Source of the DNA: Ectobius pallidus | Lineage: Eukaryota > Arthropoda > Insecta > Blattodea > Ectobiidae | Length of the DNA stretch: 64,000 nt | Reading direction: 5' to 3' | NCBI GenBank assembly: GCA_964059195.1 | Contig: CAXKWD010000003.1 | Span: 21,868,606-21,932,605, forward strand | The notes under the pieces: generated by a model | The model's database searches: none | The model's input: the letters and a program-made list of their open reading frames with translations, nothing else | What the model was told of the DNA's origin: nothing | Program-made: the position numbers and the translations under genes | Shown: one piece after another, positions 1 through 11,386 of the stretch | Layout: each line of letters begins with the position of its first letter | Position numbering within the stretch: position 1 is the first letter of the stretch

Positions 1-2
1 TC

Positions 3-500
3 AGTAAGCATTCAAAAGACTACCATGACCTATATAACATCATTATGAATACCAGATTTTTAAATGATATTATGCATCTCAATCATTTTTGTCACACAGG
101 AAGTCTTGAAACCTATCAAAGCGAACGTCTTAAATATGTACCAAAAAGAACCCATTTTTCATTTGAAGGCATGTATTTACGGTCAATGATAGCAGCTCTT
201 GACCACAACTTCCATCAAGGAAAAAGAGTCGTGGGCGGTTCAGTGGAATTTTCTAAATCATGTGGGGATTGGGTTTATAAGAGGAAGTACGACAAGAAAA
301 CATTTTAGTGGAGGCAAAATCTTGTAAAGAAAACTGTCAATGAAGTTAATGAACACACATCTCTGAAGTGTCCGTATGTAATACCAGATGTTACCGATCG
401 GAATGACATACCATGCAATATGGGTTCACTCCACAAAACCAAACCTTCAAAAGCGGAAATGAGAGAGAGGTACTTTTCTCGGATGGGATTAACTTTGTGA
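3..500 (+). pseudogene. C-terminal fragment of a transposon-associated 'FCHTG/LKYxPKR' family protein
   Basis: The frame is open from the window edge and reads through conserved-looking blocks: HLNHFCHTGSLETYQS near 72-118, LKYVPKRTHFSFEGMYLR near 130-183 and IAALDHNFHQG near 190-222. These resemble the C-terminal region of large uncharacterised proteins found in many copies in invertebrate and fish genomes, often labelled P2X7-like; I know the family only by this motif pattern. The same frame continues for 64 codons past a TAG at 306-308 to a TGA at 498-500, with protein-like composition (CPYVIPDVTDRNDIPCN). This suggests a single nonsense mutation in a once longer protein. The N-terminus lies outside the window. 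Function unknown; probably a mobile or repetitive gene rather than a host single-copy gene. Confidence 0.5.
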
Positions 501-865
501 ATGAAGAATGCAAACAAAAAAATTAATATGATAAGTTGAAGTGAGTTACGGTAGGAGAGAAGTGTAATTACAACAATGGATACTCAACAGTAAAGAGTGC
601 AAAAATAAAACTAATATTATGTTGTATTGGGGCTGTTCCGTGTGTAATGCTCCCGGTCAGACCCGAGCTAGCCGGGTGACATCACGACGCGCTGCTATAG
701 ACCGCTACAACTCGGAAACGGTAAGTTGGATTGAGTTTTTATTTTTGCCATAGTAATGCACAATCAGAGCTCTTACTCATTTGTAAATAAAATATATATG
801 TAATTTTTTAGTTCAGTTCCCCTTTAAGGAATTTTATGTACAGCTTATGTTAGAAATAGGCCTAT
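501..865. other. Unassigned stretch with a GC-rich block and a strong splice-donor-like site
   Basis: About 620-721 is GC-rich compared with its surroundings and ends in GGAAACG followed by GTAAGT at 722, a textbook 5' splice site. It could be a first exon, or simply the 3' end of the repetitive element above. No reading frame is convincing. Confidence 0.2.
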
Positions 866-996
866 GTAATTAGATATAATTTTGACAATGTCAGAAAACT
901 TATATCTCCAAGCTCTATTGGCAATAAATAAATTGTAATTAGATATAATTTTGACAATGTCAGAAAACAAATATCTCCAAGGTCTATTGGCAATAA

Positions 997-1028
<32 letters not shown>
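866..1028 (+). repeat. Direct duplication of a 69-bp LINE-tail-like sequence ending in (ATT)n
   Basis: The sequence starting GTAATTAGATATAATT at 866 is repeated at 935 (period 69 bp) with few changes. The second copy ends in TTGGCAATAAATTATT and then an ATT microsatellite at about 997-1028. An AATAAA-like motif followed by a short tandem repeat is typical of Jockey/CR1/I-type LINE 3' ends. It looks like a severely 5'-truncated LINE tail, next to the first copy of the large repeat family. Confidence 0.45.
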
Positions 1029-2655
1029 GAAGGCAGATGATGCATAAGGTTAGCTTCCTTACCAACTTCATGTGTTGCATGCCTCTAGGTACCTCCTCAG
1101 TGTGTAGGGACTACTTCATAATTATTTTTTTTTTTTAAAAGAAATAACCCCGGTAAATTCAAATGAGCATTCAAACAGAAAAAAATACAAATTTCAAGAA
1201 TTCATACATTTTAATGACAACCTCCGGCAAGAAAAATTTCAACAGTTAAAATAATACAGCACTGATACAACAGCATTGATATTAAACCCCTGTAAAACAT
1301 AATTCTAATAACAAGCCTTAATTATTATTTATTCACAGATGTTGGACATTGCCAGAAGCACGTTATCTTCCAGGAGTTGAGCAACTGCAAAATGAGTGGA
1401 ATTATGCGACACCCGGACATACAATCTAAGTATTACATACTCATTTCATAGAATCATTTTATGTTACTCTGTCTGCGGCAGATTCTTTGCCGCATACTGT
1501 GGATAGGAGCGTCATCAGGGGGGAACTCAACGTGCGGTGCTGCGGGTGCAATCTGACTGAGACGCACTGTACTATGTCTTTTTCACCAGGAAACTTTAAG
1601 TTAAATATATTCCTTAGGTACAGCATGCCGGTTCTCCTCGGCCGGTGACGTGAATTTGTAAAAAATTTTAGTATTACACTAATTATTCTTCTTTAACTGC
1701 TTGTGTCGGGTCGGTCTTGAGGTACTTGAGGGTGTACAACATTTAATATTAAAGTTTCCCTGGTTAGCCACTGCCAGCTCTTCATTTCAACAAACTTTCT
1801 TTTTCCCACAGTTTCAAACAACAATATACCATTTGTTAACAGGTTCTGCCAAAGGAAACAGTTTTAAACTCAGGAATATTCAGGCAAAAGACTACTGATA
1901 AACAAGATTTTGGATGATGATATTTTGGAATATGAAAGTGTTGCTTTAATTGCTGGAAACCCACACCTTCTACTGACTTCGCTAGATTGTATGTTTTACT
2001 TTACCAGGTTAGTCCTTCAAAACTACGAAACTATTATAAGAACACAAAATATGTTAATGTTGCGTTTAAAATTAGATTGCTATATTTCCCACAAATTCTC
2101 CTCAAGAACAATGTGATGATTAAAATAGAGAAACAAACACTAAAGAATGTGTTAGGCAGATATAAATTTACTCAATGGAGGAGACATACATTTAATCACC
2201 ATTCGTGAGCTCTTTCAACTTTTTTGCCACGTTCCCTGACCGATGAGGGATGTAAAGACTAAGTTGAATTGGGGTGTTTTTGTCATCGATCATATTCACT
2301 GTGAATAAACACATATATTACACCAAGTTAAAGAACATGGCTATAGTTAATCTCCGATAAAACCATGTTGTGTTATTATTGGGAGTTACCTAGCAATGAC
2401 ATGGCATGGCATTTATGTTGCTTAGTAGAAATCTGATTTCCATGTTACACAAGGATATACAGAGGAATTTGAATGTACAAACAAGATTTTCTGTAGAAAT
2501 TTAATGACTGGTGTGCATACAATATGATTTGTTTGGTAGGTGAAGTTTTTTTCTTTTTTAATATCGTAATTTTTGGTACTGGTGCATTAAGAACATCATA
2601 AACATTTTATAGTTATCTTTTCATTTCCTAATACTTAAAAATCACGATGATGATG
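1029..2655. repeat. Diverged copy of the 2.3-kb repeat family (left-most)
   Basis: Shares ordered landmarks with the tandem core at 14333-25797: a GATGATGCATAAG block, the ACACCCGGACATACAATC block near 1412, ACTTTAAGTTAAATATA near 1600, GGTCGGTCTTGAGG near 1710, the AACAGGTTCTGCCAAAGG block near 1838, and TTAAAGAACATGG near 2322. Interrupted by a mariner-like MITE end (1474-1569) and ended by a LINE insertion. Short open stretches occur but no intact gene. Confidence 0.75.
1474..1569. mobile_element. Right-hand end of a mariner-like MITE (same family as 5402-5894)
   Basis: Matches the last ~95 bp of the element at 5402-5894 (GCCGCATACxGxGGATAGG, then CAATCTGACTGAGACGCACTG) and is followed by TA. 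It sits between TTACTCTGTC and CTTTTTCACCAGG, which are contiguous (apart from a CT tract) in other repeat copies, so it is an insertion remnant lacking its left end. Confidence 0.7.
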
Positions 2656-2684
2656 ATGATTATGATAATAATAATAATAATATT
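2646..2684. repeat. ATG/ATA trinucleotide microsatellite (LINE tail)
   Basis: GATGATGATGATTATGATAA-type simple repeat at the 3' boundary of the minus-strand LINE, consistent with a LINE tail. Confidence 0.8.
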
Positions 2685-4165
2685 TTTTTTTATTCACCTT
2701 AGGTATCGGTATTTATAAAATACATGGTGTTGTCATCATTCTTATAATTTGGTCTAAAAAATAGGTCAAATCCTAAGTCTGGTTGAAAAGTAATTCTGAA
2801 GATAGCTTTGTTGTACATTAATAGAATTACAAGGTTAGGTAATTGAGTTAGAACTATATTGAAAATCACATGCCGGTTTAGAATTGTGAAGTACAATCAC
2901 AGAATTTACATGGAAAAGGCTAGCAGGAAGAATGGGAGTAGATAGAAAATTATAGTGATTGAATCATGTGATAGAGGAGAAATAGACGAATTATGAACCT
3001 TTAAAGGAAAATTGAAGAAATTCATTCACACTAAAAATGAGAAATCCATTAGTAGTGAGCTTATTTTGCATTTAAATTTTTTGGGTTCTAATTTTTGGAT
3101 AGGGTTGGGTAATTTGTTTTAAAGTTTAACTGCTTGATGTTCAATGCTATTGAGGGATTTAGTAGTTCTGTGATTGCTGATATGTATATCATTAGAAATT
3201 CTTGTGTTGTACTTATGGAGATCATGGTTAAATATGAAAAGTTGTTGATCACAATGTATGAAATGAACAGTCTCCAGAATATATAAACATGGTAGAGGCA
3301 GTAAATTAAGCTTTTTAAAAATTGGTTTACTGCTGTTTCTAGTAGGAACTTGAACTATGATTTTTAATATGTTTTTTTGAATTAAAAAACTTCAGTCATT
3401 TTTGGAGAGTTACATCAAAAAATGATACCATACTTCAGCATCGACTGAAACAACCAAAGTAATAGGTTTTGAGTATTCCTAAATTTGAGATGTTGCGAAG
3501 AACACGAAAGGCATAGCACAAAGAAGATAGTTTCCCTTTTAAATGAGAGACATGATCATCCCATGAGAGATTTTTGTTTAAGTAGATACCTAGAAATTTA
3601 AACTTGTCAATTTTTTATAGCTGTAAGTTTCCAATACTTACTGCAAAAGAGTAGTTATCTATATGATTACTGAATTTGATATAGAGGGTTTTATCATAAT
3701 TTAGAATAATTTACTATGGTTAAACCAATTAAAGAGATTTAAATTTGTATTACTTATTTCAGCTTTTAATTGCATTAAATGCTTGTTTGTAAAAATTATT
3801 TTGGTGTCGTCAGCATAAAGAATTGTTTTAATATGCATGAAAGAGACAAGTAAATCATTAATGAAGATTAAAAAGAGAAGGGGTCCAAGAAGTGAACCTT
3901 GAGGAACTCAGTGTTCCAACGTTACTTCGTTTGAATAGGAGGAATTTATTTTGACTATTTGTTTTCAGTTTAAGTAAGATGCAAACCATTTGTAAGCGTG
4001 ACCTCTAATTCCGTATTTATCTAATGTAACAAAATCTTGTGATTTACAATGTCGAAGGTTTTCTTGAGGTCAAGAAAAAGTCCTACTACATGACACCGTT
4101 GATCTTTAGCCGATACGATATCTGTTAGAAAGGAATTAATGCTCCATTAATTGATAAAATAGATA
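2656..4165 (-). pseudogene. 5'-truncated Jockey-superfamily LINE, reverse transcriptase C-terminal part
   Basis: Read on the minus strand, about 3920-3780 gives the RT blocks VPQGSLLGPLLFLIFINDL and LYADDTKIIF, i.e. the catalytic YADD of palm motif C. Further 3' come the usual Jockey-type C-terminal stretches (HKYNTRIS near 3200). Stops and frameshifts interrupt it. Only the second half of the RT remains and the endonuclease is missing, so it is a 5'-truncated copy. The 3' end is marked by an ATT/ATC simple repeat at about 2646-2682. The insertion splits a sequence (TTTAAAAATTATGATGAT, then TCTGGGAGGCCC) that is contiguous in other copies of the repeat family. It cannot be active. Confidence 0.8.
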
Positions 4166-5401
4166 ATAATGATTCTAGGAGGCCCTAGATAGTTAACGTG
4201 GAACTTCAATGAACCCATGAAGGTCCATGGAGAAATTACGGTCTCTTTTTCAGGCTACCATTAACTTCTTTTGCTAGGACCTGCCTACATTTGCTTGTTT
4301 TGATATGAAGACCAATCAGAGTTGTGGAATATTTCTACCTCAAAGTAGAGCATCTAAACCAATGTCATGTGAAATTATGTAGGGGGATAAAATAGTGTAT
4401 ACAGGAAACAGGGATACGCCGTGACTCAGCTGGTTAAAGCACTTTGCTACAAACGGAAAAGTGGCAGGAATTATCCATGATGAGGTCTTTGGTGCTTTTC
4501 AACTGGCCTAATCCTTCTAATGGCAATCAGTACCTGGGGTACACATTTACAACAGCTAAAATAGTAGATTTACATGTAAAGTAGTATAGCTGTATTACTT
4601 GAGTCTTTCCTGCATTGTCAGGATACACGGAATTGGAGCCATCATCTGATCTGACAGAAAAGCGAAGAAGAATATATGAAACAGCATATTTTTTAAGCCC
4701 CTGTAAAACATAATTCTAATAACAAGCCTAATTATTATTTGTTCCCAGACGTTGGACATAAGCAGAAGGATGTTATCTTCCATGTGATGAGCAGCTTCAA
4801 AATGAGTGGAATTATGCGACACCCGGACATACAATCTAAGTATATCATACTCATTTCACAGAATCATTTTATGTTACTCTGTCACTTTTAATCTCTCTTT
4901 TTTCACAGGAATCTTTAACTTAAAAATATTTCGACTAGTACAGCAGGCCGGTTCCCCTCGGCTTGTGGCGCAACGACTAAGAAAAGATTAGTTTTTCACT
5001 AATTACTTTCGGTTAAACTGCTTGCTGGGTCGGTCATGAGGTGCTGGACGGAGTGCAAATTTCAATGTTAAAGTTGCCCTGTTTAGCCTTTGCCAGTATT
5101 TTCAAACAATATTCTGCCAAAGGAAGCAGTCTGTAACCCACGAATATCCAGGCAAAAGACTCCTGATTAACTAGGAAACTTTATATTAAAATTTTGACTT
5201 GTCCCGGCATGAAGGTTCTCCTCGAATTGCGCTCTGAATTTGTAGAAAATTTTAGTTTTGCACTAAATGTTCTTTTTTATCAGTTTGGCGGGATGTCTTG
5301 AGGTGCATGTCGGATTACAAATTTAGTATTAAAGTTGCCCTGTTTACCCATTCAACAAACTTTTTTTTTTCCACAGTTTCAAACAACTATATTCTAATAT
5401 A
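4166..5401. repeat. Continuation of diverged 2.3-kb repeat family
   Basis: Resumes after the LINE with GATTCTAGGAGGCCCTAGATAG and carries the same ordered landmarks: the ACACCCGGACATACAATC block at 4819, ACTTTAACTTAAAAATA near 4915 and GGTCGGTCATGAGGTGC near 5030, with a partial duplication of the following segment (about 5185-5390). No functional gene seen. Confidence 0.7.
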
Positions 5402-5894
5402 CAGTGAGTCTCAGACAGATTGGTGCCGCTTGTCGCGCGCCGTGTTTATCTTGTGATGACTCAACACTACCCGCGTCGTGGCCAGCTGTGTCCCCGCAGA
5501 TAAGTAAACAATTCCTGCATAGCCTGCAGTTGAGCATTGTTCTCGTGTTGTACAGACGTGAAAGTGTTATTCGGTAGTTGTCACAACTAAAATAAAACAT
5601 TAGGATAGAGATAAACTCAATAACGGAAGAACACTTAATGCGTATTAATCGGAATTTCCTATCACGATGCCAAAACTGTGTGGATGTAGGAGGAGGACAC
5701 TTCCAACATCTCCTGTAATAAGGTAGGTGCCTATTTTCGTTATTTTCAAACTTATTTAATTTATTTTCATTGTCACGCCCGGACAAGTCAGTCAACTGCC
5801 GGGGAGTTCCATTGCCGCATACCGGGGATAGGAGCGTCATCTGCGGGGAACCCAACACGCGGCTCGGCGGAACCAATCTGACTGAGACTCACTG
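5402..5894 (+). mobile_element. Mariner-like MITE with relic transposase C-terminus
   Basis: Terminal inverted repeats CAGTGAGTCTCAG at the left and CTGAGACTCACTG at the right, flanked by TA dinucleotides (5400-5401 and 5895-5896). Near the right arm the plus strand reads RCQNCVDVGGGHFQHLL then stop (about 5665-5718). This is the characteristic transposase C-terminus of the DUF4817-type mariner-like elements seen elsewhere in this window. It is therefore an internally deleted derivative of 493 bp. The long minus-strand reading frame across it is not a gene. Confidence 0.8.
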
Positions 5895-5902
5895 TAGTAA
5901 TA

Positions 5903-6416
5903 CAGTGGTACCTCGAGATACGAGTGCCCTAACATACGAGTTATTTGAGATATGAGCTGTCAAGCGAGCGAAGTTTTGTTTTGAAATACGAGCAACATTT
6001 GAGATACGAGGAACGGCCAGCTGCGACGCTGCACACGGCCCACCAGTTTACTGCGCCTGCGCCTCGTGCGTCTCGCGCATTATCCCACGTATTCCCCCAG
6101 TGTGCTTGTTTACCTCGCTGTCGAAGCATCTTTGCTAAGTTTTTCTAGAAATCATAGAAAAAAATGAGCAAGGTGTGCGAGTAGCTGACTTGGCGAGGGA
6201 GTACAGTATTGTTTTATACAATATTTGTCATTTATAAATACTTTTTCTTATTCAAAAACATGTAACAAAAACAATTGGGGGTAGCATTTTGGGGGCTGGA
6301 ATGGATTAATGGCATTTCAATTAATTTCAATGGGGAAAATTGCTTTGAGATACGAGCAAATTGACATACGAGCAAGGTTACGGAACGAATTAAACTCGTA
6401 TCTCGAGGTATCACTG
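5903..6416 (+). mobile_element. Tigger/pogo-type MITE with TA target duplication
   Basis: Inverted ends CAGTGGTACCTCGAGATACG and CGTATCTCGAGGTATCACTG are flanked by TA (5901-5902, 6417-6418). The 'ATACGAGCAA' subterminal motifs repeat inside both arms. A residual stretch near 6166-6209 reads NEQGVRVADLAREY, recognisable as the N-terminal helix-turn-helix of CENP-B/Tigger transposases, so this is a 514-bp internal-deletion derivative. It lies 6 bp from the previous MITE. Confidence 0.88.
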
Positions 6417-9400
6417 TATAAGAATTGAGTCAATTTATATTACTATATTAGAAAAACTTCACTGTTACTAACTTCCTGTAATAATTAATAACAATATTCT
6501 GTATGTTAATAGGTTCTTCCAAAGGAAGCAGACATTAACCCAGGAATATTCAGGCAAAAGACTACTGGAAAACAACAAGATTATGGCTGACGATATTGTG
6601 AAATATCTTAGCATTGCTTTAATTGCTGGAAACCTACACCTTCCACTGAGTTCGAAAGTTTGTATGTTTTACTTTACCAGGTTAGTCCTTCAAAACTATT
6701 TCAAACGGCCTACCAAACTATTACAGAAACACTAAATATGTTATGTTGCACTTAAAAGTAGATTTCTAAGTTCTCATCTTGAAAAAATGTGATGATTGGT
6801 AATCATCATCAATTAAAATAGTGGTTTCAAAATCTTTTCGGAGAAACAAAAACTAAATAAGGTGTAAGACAGGTATTAGTATTTTACTCAATGCAGGAGA
6901 CAATCATTTAATTACCATTCATGGGCTCTTTCAACTTTGTAAGCCATGTTCCCTGACCGACGAGAGTTGGCTATGGACTGTTGTGTATATTCTTGCTGAC
7001 TGTTGTTATTCGAGATGACACAGCTGAAGGCAAGACAAGAGATGAAAAAATGTGAGATATCTAGTAAGACAACTAACCTGCAATAGGTATTAGTCTCTTT
7101 TTATTTTCTAACGGTAGGCGTTAGTCTCTTTTTATTTCCTAATGTTTAACATTTTTATTTGATTCTGGGAAGCCTTAGATAAAGTGGAACTTCAATGAAC
7201 CATCTGCTTAACATGAGGGTCCCTGGAGAAATTACTGTGTCCCTTTCAGTCTGCCATTAAATTCTTTTGCTACGACCTGCCTAAATTACATTTTACACAT
7301 TTGCTTGTTTCGATATGAATACCAATCAAAGTTGTGGAATATTTCTAGCCTGTACCATAAAGTAGAGCATCTAAATTATGTAGGGGAATAAAATAGTGTA
7401 TACAGGAAACAGGGATACGCGGTGACTCGGCTGGTTAAAGCACTTTGATACAGACGGAAAAGTGGCAGGAATTATCCATGATGAGGTCTTTGGGGCTTTT
7501 CAACTGGCCTAATCCTTCTGGTGGCAATCCATACCTGGGGTACACATAGCCTCTAACAGAAATGAGTATCAGGAGCAATCCTGGGGATGAAGGCTGATGA
7601 GGCATTAATATGGCAACCTTACCAACTTCATGTGTTGAATGCCTCTAGAAATATCTTCAGTGTATAGAGACTACTTCACATAGTTTATTTTTTTAAGTAA
7701 AAGAAATAACCCCTGCAAATGCAAATTTGCATAAAAACAGGGAAAAAAAGCCAAATATCAATGATTTTTACATTTTAATAACAACCTCCTGCAAGAAACT
7801 TAACAGCTAAAATAGTATGTTTACAGGTAAAGTAGTTTAACTGCATTACTTGAGTCTTTCCTGGATTATTGTAAGAATACACGCACTTGGAGCCATCATT
7901 TGATCTGACAGAAAAGCGAAGAAGAATATATGAAACAGCTTATTTTTTAAGTCCCTGTAAAACATAATTCTAATAACAAGGTAATTATTATTTTTTCCCA
8001 GACGTTGGACATTAGCAGAAGAATGTTATCCTCCATGCGATGGGCGGATCCAAAATGAGTGGAATTATGCGACACCCGGACATACAATCTAAGTATTACA
8101 TACTCATTGCATAGAATCGTTTTATGTTATTCTATCACTTTTACTATCTCTCTCTCTCTCTCTTTCTCTTTCACGAGGAAACTTTAAGTTAAATATATTG
8201 AATCCGTACTGCATGCTGGTTCCCCTCGGCTTGTAACGTAAGTGCGAAAGAAAGATTAGTGTTACAATAATTACTTGTTCTTAAACAGTCTTGCGGTACT
8301 TGCGGTTTTGCAGTACTTGTCAGAGTGCAAAATTTAGTATTAAATTCCCCTGGTTAGCCCTTTCCAGATCTTCACTCATCAAAGATTTTATGGTACTCTG
8401 TCACTTTTACTGTTTCTCTTTTCACTAGGAAACTTTATGTTAAAATTTTGACTTGTCCCGGCATGAAGGTTCTCCTCGAATTGCGCTCTGAATTTGTAGA
8501 AAATTTTAGTTTTGCACTAATTGTTCTTTTTTATCAGTTTGGCGGGATGTCTTGATGTCTTGAGGTGCATGTCGGATTGCAAATTTAGTATTAAAGTTGC
8601 CCTGTTTACCCATTCAACAAACTTTTTTTTTCCCCACAGTTTCAAACAACAATATTCCGTTTGTTAACAGGTTCTGCCAAAGGATGCAGTATTTAACCCA
8701 GGATTATTCTGGCGAAAGACTCCTAACCAACAAGTTTCTGGCTGACGATATTGTGAAATATGACAGTGCTGCTTTAATTGAAGGATACCTACACCTTCTA
8801 CTGAGTTCAAATGATTGTATGTTTTACTTTACCAGGTTAGTCCTTCAAAACTATTCAAACGGCTTACCAAACTATTACAGAAACACTAAATATGTTATGT
8901 TGCATTTAAAATTAGATTGCTACGTTCTCATCTTGAAGAATGTGATGATTGGTAGCCATCATCAGTTAAAATAGTGATTCCAAAATCTATTCGGAGAAAC
9001 AAAAACTAAATAATGTGCAAGACAGATATTATTTTACTCAATGCAGGAGACACACATTTAATTACCATTCATGGGCTCTTTTGACTTTGTAAGCCATGTT
9101 CCCTGACCGACAAGAGATGTAAAAACTAAGTTGAATTACGGCAATCTAAGAGTTCACCAGAGGAAGGCCTGGAGGTCAGGCTGAAACGTAGTGACTGTTC
9201 AAAGGTAAAATTTTATCCACTGTATTAAAGTTTTAATAACAGTTTTAATCAATTTAAGTTGAATTGGGATGTTTTTGACATCGTTCGTATTCACTTTGAT
9301 AAACACATATTTTACACAAAATTAAAGAACATGGCTATAGTTTATCTCCAAGAAATCAAAGTTGTGTAATTATTTCGAGTTACCTAGGAATAGGATAGCA

Positions 9401-9498
9401 AACACCCAATTAAGTTGTTTATTACATATTTGATTTACAGGATACACAGGAAATATGAAGCATCGACATTCTAGGAAAAATGAAAAATAAAGATTTGT
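6417..9498. repeat. Diverged copies of the 2.3-kb repeat family
   Basis: Contains the 'AGGTTCTTCCAAAGGAAGC' block at 6512, the ACACCCGGACATACAATC block at 8074, a (CT)n tract near 8150-8166 and the 'AACAGGTTCTGCCAAAGG' block at 8667. From about 7150 onward it is the left copy of a segmental duplication (see 7150-10788). An insertion-like segment about 9144-9250 (GAGGAAGGCCTGGAGG, then TGAAACG) is not in the core units. Confidence 0.75.
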
Positions 9499-9687
9499 GA
9501 GTTAAAATACTTTCCGTAACGCACTATATTTACCTTGGTAAACTTCTGGACAGCCGTTTCACAGGTGGTGCCCCTGCATCATCAGCAGAGTGGCACTCTA
9601 CTGATGATCCAGGAACACCACCTGCGAAATGGCCATCCAGAAGTTTACCAAGGTAAATAAAGTGTGTTACAGAAAGTATTTTAACTC
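9499..9687. mobile_element. Palindromic (foldback) element, copy A
   Basis: Arms GAGTTAAAATACTTTC... and ...GAAAGTATTTTAACTC are inverted complements through TTTACCTTGGTAAACTTCTGG and its reverse; the centre is CATCATCAGCAGAGTGG. About 190 bp, able to form one long hairpin. The same element is at 35821-36009, so it predates the segmental duplication. Confidence 0.8.
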
Positions 9688-10082
9688 AACTATTTTAATA
9701 CACAATCCTAAAGTTTGGACACAAGAATGAAATTAAACATTGTTGGGTATAAATGACTTCTGTAGGTGTTGCTTTGATTGCTGGGCACCTACACCTTTCT
9801 GTTGAGTTCGCTACATTGTATGTTTTACTGTACCAATGATGAATTAATGATAAATTAGGACAGCTACTGACAAATGTTAGGATTAAGCTGTATATCTTAT
9901 TGTATTATATTGTTAAATGTTAGGATGAAGTTAAATATCTTATTGTATTATATTATTAAATGTTAAAATTAAGTTGTATGTCTTATTATATAATGTAAAT
10001 TAAACGTTATGTTATGTAAAATCTATGACGAAGCCAATTGTATCAAACATACCTGATGGCGAATAAAGATTCTTATTCTTAT

Positions 10083-10640
10083 TGAGAACACCTGATGGTA
10101 CACTGGGATATGTGAGTCAGTTGGAGAATTTAATGTTGTACTGTCCCCCACAGCAAAGAAAGTCTCCGGGGAATGAGGCTCAGGGGGGAAATTCTTGTTC
10201 TTATAGGGGTCCCTAACACCTAATCGTTTTATGATACACGGGACAGCTCAGCTCACCGGTTTCAGTTTACAGCCCGTTTAAAAACATCTGGTCAACGTCT
10301 GGTGTCAGAATGAAAGTTAAGCATGCAGCGGGACGCATATTATTTGAACGATCATTCTGCAGCATGTTTTCTCTGTCGCACACATCCTCTGTCCTTCTCG
10401 CACGGGTACGAATCCACACATTCCTTCCACGGACTTACTCTCTGTTGGCGGACAGTACTGGCATGTTGCCATGGTAGCTCAGTTGATAAGAGCAGCTGCA
10501 TGGAGAGCCAAAGATCCTGCTTCAAATCCCCACTATGACATTGAATTTTTTGTCCTACTTCATCTTTCCATCTTTGCCTACACATGGCCAGTGTGAAAGA
10601 ATTATCATTCCACAAGAAATTTTCTGTATTCACAAAAATT
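10083..10640 (+). mobile_element. tRNA-related SINE, copy A (split by an LTR insertion)
   Basis: Left part 10083-10141 (GAGAACACCTGATGGTACAC, then GAGTCAGTTGGAGAATT) and right part 10455-10640 are contiguous in the duplicate at 36398. The right part holds tRNA-like promoter boxes: ATGGTAGCTCAGTTGATAAG (A box) and CTTCAAATCCC (B box). A better preserved member lies on the minus strand at about 50500-50715. Confidence 0.7.
10142..10454. mobile_element. Solo-LTR-like insertion with 4-bp target duplication
   Basis: Begins TGTCCCCCACAGC and ends TTGGCGGACA, so it has TG...CA ends with short inverted termini, and is flanked by GTAC on both sides (10138-10141 and 10455-10458). The duplicate at about 36455 is the empty site (GTTGAACTGGCAT). 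313 bp, no coding capacity. A solo LTR fits best; a MITE is possible. Confidence 0.6.
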
Positions 10641-11218
10641 TTTTTTTTTTGGTTTAAACTAAATATTATTTTTCAAGGAAAATATCGGGTTTTAGAAAGG
10701 CATTTTTTGTAAAACTCATAAATATAAAATGTACACATTAATACAATAAACATTCAATAAAAAAGTAAAGTTTGGGTTGGCAGATACCCAGTGGCGCCGA
10801 CTCCATGGGGCCTGAGGGGGCCCGAGCCCCCTCAAAAATTCGTTTGGGGGGCTCGGCCCCCCCCAATAATTTAAGAAAATTATTAGCTATATTATACTTT
10901 GTAAAATCACAAAATTATGTTGGTATTTTTTATTTTCCTTGTTTGACGATAGTTACCTTTTAAAATACATTCAGTAATGAGTTAAAACAAATAATTATTA
11001 CGGCAGTAAGCAGGTTAACTGAAAATGAGTGGTGTGAATAATGATAGTGTTGCGGTGCTGCGGGCACACTTAGAATTTGTCCCGGTGCGCGAACCTTCGT
11101 GTAAGGTCTGGCGGGCCAGCGCTGCGGCCGCGGCGACATCAAAAGGACTGGAGCAGAAGTGCCTGGAACCCTCCACCTCGCGTCGCCTTGACGCTTCGAG
11201 ACATTACGACGCCGTGGC

Positions 11219-11254
11219 TATATAAAGCCCACCCTGCTGGAGCAGTCATTCAGT
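11219..11254 (+). promoter_or_regulatory. Putative TATA and initiator of the hAT transposase gene
   Basis: TATATAAA at 11219-11226 is followed about 25-30 bp downstream by TCAGTG at 11250, matching the arthropod initiator consensus, in a GC-rich segment. The first ATG of the transposase frame is at 11387, so a leader of about 135 nt is predicted. Confidence 0.5.
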
Positions 11255-11386
11255 GTGGATAGTTTCGTTCAGTGCATGCTGCAGACGTGTTTAGCGTTCC
11301 GACTTTAGTGTTTAGTGGACTCTTTTATATGACTATATTTTATTTGTTTACTTTAGTCTCTTAGTGTATTGTGAATTAAGTTTGCA

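Larger units (their letters stand above)
7150..10788 (+). repeat. Segmental duplication, copy A
   Basis: Closely matches about 33420-36770 over its full length, including the palindromic element, the T-rich runs and the SINE. It also includes about 1.1 kb (9700-10788) found in no other unit. It differs by the 313-bp insertion at 10142-10454, present here only. The match ends at GGCAGATACC, immediately before the hAT element. Confidence 0.85.

Noticed and set aside
5394..5876. 160-codon minus-strand frame
   Set aside because: It spans almost the whole MITE 5402-5894, including its terminal inverted repeats; the plus strand carries the transposase relic.
10323..10633. 71- and 93-codon frames
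   Set aside because: They cross the junction between the solo-LTR-like insertion and the SINE, so cannot be a real gene.
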